A DNA stretch of 16,878 nucleotides, taken from positions 1-16,878 of the forward strand of contig JASHSO010000561.1 in NCBI GenBank assembly GCA_030038715.1, written 5' to 3'. The stretch is from Streptosporangiaceae bacterium (GTDB lineage: Bacteria > Actinomycetota > Actinomycetes > Streptosporangiales > Streptosporangiaceae). Below are positions 15,324-16,878 of this stretch, in pieces. Within the stretch, counting starts at the first letter, position 1, and each line of letters begins with the position of its first letter. Position numbers and translations under genes: made by a program. The notes below the pieces were generated by a model that made no database searches, was not told where the DNA came from, and saw only the letters and a program-made list of their open reading frames with translations.

Positions 15324-15506
15324 TGTGCCTCCCCGGGAACTTTGGCCCCGCTCGTCACCGATGGGTCTATCGCCTATCCCCAGGATACGAGCGCCGGGGC
15401 GCCATGTGGAAGGGTACACGGCCGCGAGCGCCAGAAGCTGACCGACCCAGCGTTGACAGGCCCCACAGTGGCCACAACCGTGAAACGGCACATTGCCGCG
15501 AGCCAA
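15324..15506 (-). other. dinB-DUF3040 spacer, no gene supported
   Basis: This 183-nt spacer carries the upstream extension of the DUF3040 frame, which I reject as coding. On the minus strand TATCCT and GATAGG motifs occur within about 80 nt of the DUF3040 start, but without a convincing -35, so any promoter is uncertain. No terminator hairpin with a T-run is visible after dinB. Confidence 0.4.
15328..15334 (-). promoter_or_regulatory. Ribosome binding site that decides the DUF3040 start
   Basis: GGGGAGG on the minus strand lies 4 nt before GTG 15323. Together with the family-typical N-terminus it argues against the longer frame opening at 15506. Confidence 0.65.
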
Positions 15507-16787
15507 TCAGCCGGTGCCGCGCTTATCGCGGTCCTGCCGCTCTTCTGCGGTCTTGACAGGTACCAGGCTGGCAGGCCGGATCGCGTCCGTGCCGAACCTG
15601 CGGCCGATCCTGTCCATCGCTGATTCAGCGTCTCGCCAGGCTCCCGCCCGGCCGCCGAGCACAAGCTGCGTGGCGGCAGCCGCGGACGGCACGAGGCCGC
15701 ACGCTCGCACGCCGACCAGCCGAAGTCTGGCACGGTGGCTCAAACCTGACGACTCATACAGCGAGCATGCAGTGGCGTAAATCTGCTGCGTCTCGCCTGT
15801 TGGCTCCGGCAGCGTGCGCGACCTGGTGATCGTGCTGAAGTCGGCCTTCCGCAGCTTCACCACTATCGTCCTGGCCGCATACCCCGATGACCGCAGCGCC
15901 TGAGCCGTGCGCCTGGACAGCCGCAGCAACTCGCGCCTGATCACCTCGGGGTCGGTCTGGTCGGTGTCAAACGTCTCCTCGGCGCCCACGCTCTTCTCCG
16001 CCCCGGCAGGCTCGACCTCGCGACCATCCGCGCCATGGGCAAGCGCGTACAGGTGTGCAGCGGTCGCCTTGCCCAGCTCGGACTCCAGGGCGCCGACCGG
16101 AGTCCGCGCTATGTCCCCGACCGTACGCAAGCCGAGCCTGGCCAGGGACCGGCCGGTCTTCTCGCCGACGCCCCACAGCGCGGAGACGGGCAGCGGGTGC
16201 AGGAACTCCAGCACTGCGTCGGCCGGCACCACCAGGATCCCGTCCGGCTTACAGTGCACCGATGCCAGCTTGGCCAGGAACTTGTTCACTGCGATCCCGA
16301 CCGAGCAAGTGATCTGCTGCTGCCGCGCGACCTCCCGCCTGATCAGCTGCCCGATCTGGGCAGGCGAGCCGAGCCGCCTGGTGGCACCGGAGACATCGAG
16401 GAAGGCCTCATCCAGCGAGACCGGCTGTACGAGCGGAGTCACCGACCTGAAAATCGCCATGACCTCCCTCGATACCGCGCCGTAAAGCTGGTGCCGCGGC
16501 GGAATCACCGCGGCGTGCGGGCACAGCCTGAGTGCCCGCGACATCGGCATCGCCGAACGCACGCCAAAAGCGCGTGCCTCGTAGGTAGCGGAGAGCACCA
16601 CGCTTCGCCCGGAGGTGCCGCCGACAATCACCGGCTGGCCGGCAAGGTCCGGCCTGTCCCTGACCTCGACGCTGGCGTAGAACGCATCCATGTCCACGTG
16701 CAGGATGCGACAGCCGGTATCGTCGACCGCCGACAGCGAGGCGGGTACCCGCCTGTCGCCCCCGCGCGGTTGCCGCAATCGGCTCAT
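15507..16787 (-). CDS. dinB: DinB, Y-family DNA polymerase IV
   Basis: This is an error-prone translesion polymerase that extends primers past damaged bases. The 426-residue product contains the catalytic motifs HVDMDAFYASVE (30-41, metal ligand D32, steric gate region F36/Y37) and SLDEAFLDV (124-132, D126/E127). The palm element CSVGIAVNKFLAKLAS (161-176), a helix-hairpin-helix thumb segment (LWGVGEKTGRSLARLGL) and the little-finger domain (about 265-365) follow. A QLVLGG sequence at 374-379 resembles the beta-clamp-binding motif, but about 47 residues follow it, as I expect for actinobacterial members. The ATG at 16787-16785 has GGGGTGA a few nt upstream. No full LexA box is seen within the 91 nt of upstream sequence available. 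Confidence 0.95.
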   Translation of the reverse strand: MSRLRQPRGGDRRVPASLSAVDDTGCRILHVDMDAFYASVEVRDRPDLAGQPVIVGGTSGRSVVLSATYEARAFGVRSAMPMSRALRLCPHAAVIPPRHQLYGAVSREVMAIFRSVTPLVQPVSLDEAFLDVSGATRRLGSPAQIGQLIRREVARQQQITCSVGIAVNKFLAKLASVHCKPDGILVVPADAVLEFLHPLPVSALWGVGEKTGRSLARLGLRTVGDIARTPVGALESELGKATAAHLYALAHGADGREVEPAGAEKSVGAEETFDTDQTDPEVIRRELLRLSRRTAQALRSSGYAARTIVVKLRKADFSTITRSRTLPEPTGETQQIYATACSLYESSGLSHRARLRLVGVRACGLVPSAAAATQLVLGGRAGAWRDAESAMDRIGRRFGTDAIRPASLVPVKTAEERQDRDKRGTG

Positions 16788-16878
16788 GTATCACCCCGCC
16801 AGGGATGGCCCGACCGCTTACCTGAGCCGACTCTAGCGCCAGGTGCCGACAGTCGAACGCGCTGCCGGCAGAGGCGTT
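16788..16878 (-). promoter_or_regulatory. Upstream region of dinB with a weak promoter candidate
   Basis: Only 91 nt upstream of dinB are in the window. On the minus strand TTCGAC (16857-16852) and TAGAGT (16835-16830) are 16 nt apart and could form a -35/-10 pair; the -10 fits TAnnnT. The -35 match is weak. No gene is seen in this stretch. Confidence 0.3.

Noticed and set aside
15324..15506. N-terminal extension of the DUF3040 frame containing a Cys-rich HGCGHCGACQRW stretch that looks like a metal site
   Set aside because: DUF3040 proteins begin at the PLSEHEQ motif, which has its own GTG and GGGGAGG site at 15323-15334. The Cys cluster is likely a by-product of reading non-coding GC-rich DNA.
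16850..16866. Possible LexA/SOS box upstream of dinB (TCGAAC half-site)
   Set aside because: Only one half is present. The following bases do not form the inverted GTTCGA partner at the expected 4-nt spacing.

Overview
The window looks like chromosomal DNA from a high-GC actinomycete. Codons are strongly biased to G/C in the third position, and GTG and TTG starts are common. MurE carries the meso-diaminopimelate motif. A DUF3040 protein, an actinobacterial-type FtsL and a MoxR/DUF58/TgpA set are all present. I cannot name the genus. No mobile element, CRISPR array, tRNA or rRNA was seen.

Positions 1-9699 (minus strand) hold the 5' half of a division and cell wall (dcw) cluster. Transcription runs leftward in the order mraZ, rsmH, ftsL, ftsI, murE, murF, mraY, murD, ftsW, and ftsW runs off the left edge. 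Apart from the mraZ-rsmH gap, junctions are 4-nt NTGA overlaps or gaps of 19 nt or less. The products make the peptidoglycan precursor (MurD, MurE and MurF add amino acids; MraY makes lipid I) and build the septum (FtsL, FtsI, FtsW). MraZ is the likely local repressor and RsmH is a 16S rRNA methyltransferase.

Positions 9700-10068 form the divergent control region. Four GTGG repeats at exactly 10-bp spacing lie across a TTGACG/TACAGT promoter in front of mraZ. This is the expected layout of a MraZ autoregulatory operator.

Positions 10069-14933 (plus strand) encode a MoxR AAA+ ATPase, a DUF58 protein and a large membrane transglutaminase-like protein (TgpA family), apparently one operon. It meets a convergent DUF3040 membrane protein gene (14937-15323) with only 3 nt between stop codons. 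A minus-strand dinB (DNA polymerase IV, 15507-16787) lies upstream of the DUF3040 gene.

I read this as conserved, mostly ordinary actinobacterial core genome. The points most worth checking are the MraZ operator architecture, an Asp-to-His change in a conserved MurD motif, four extracytoplasmic cysteines in FtsI, and the head-to-head pairing of the MoxR/DUF58/TgpA operon with the dcw operon. I found no convincing evidence of an undescribed system.
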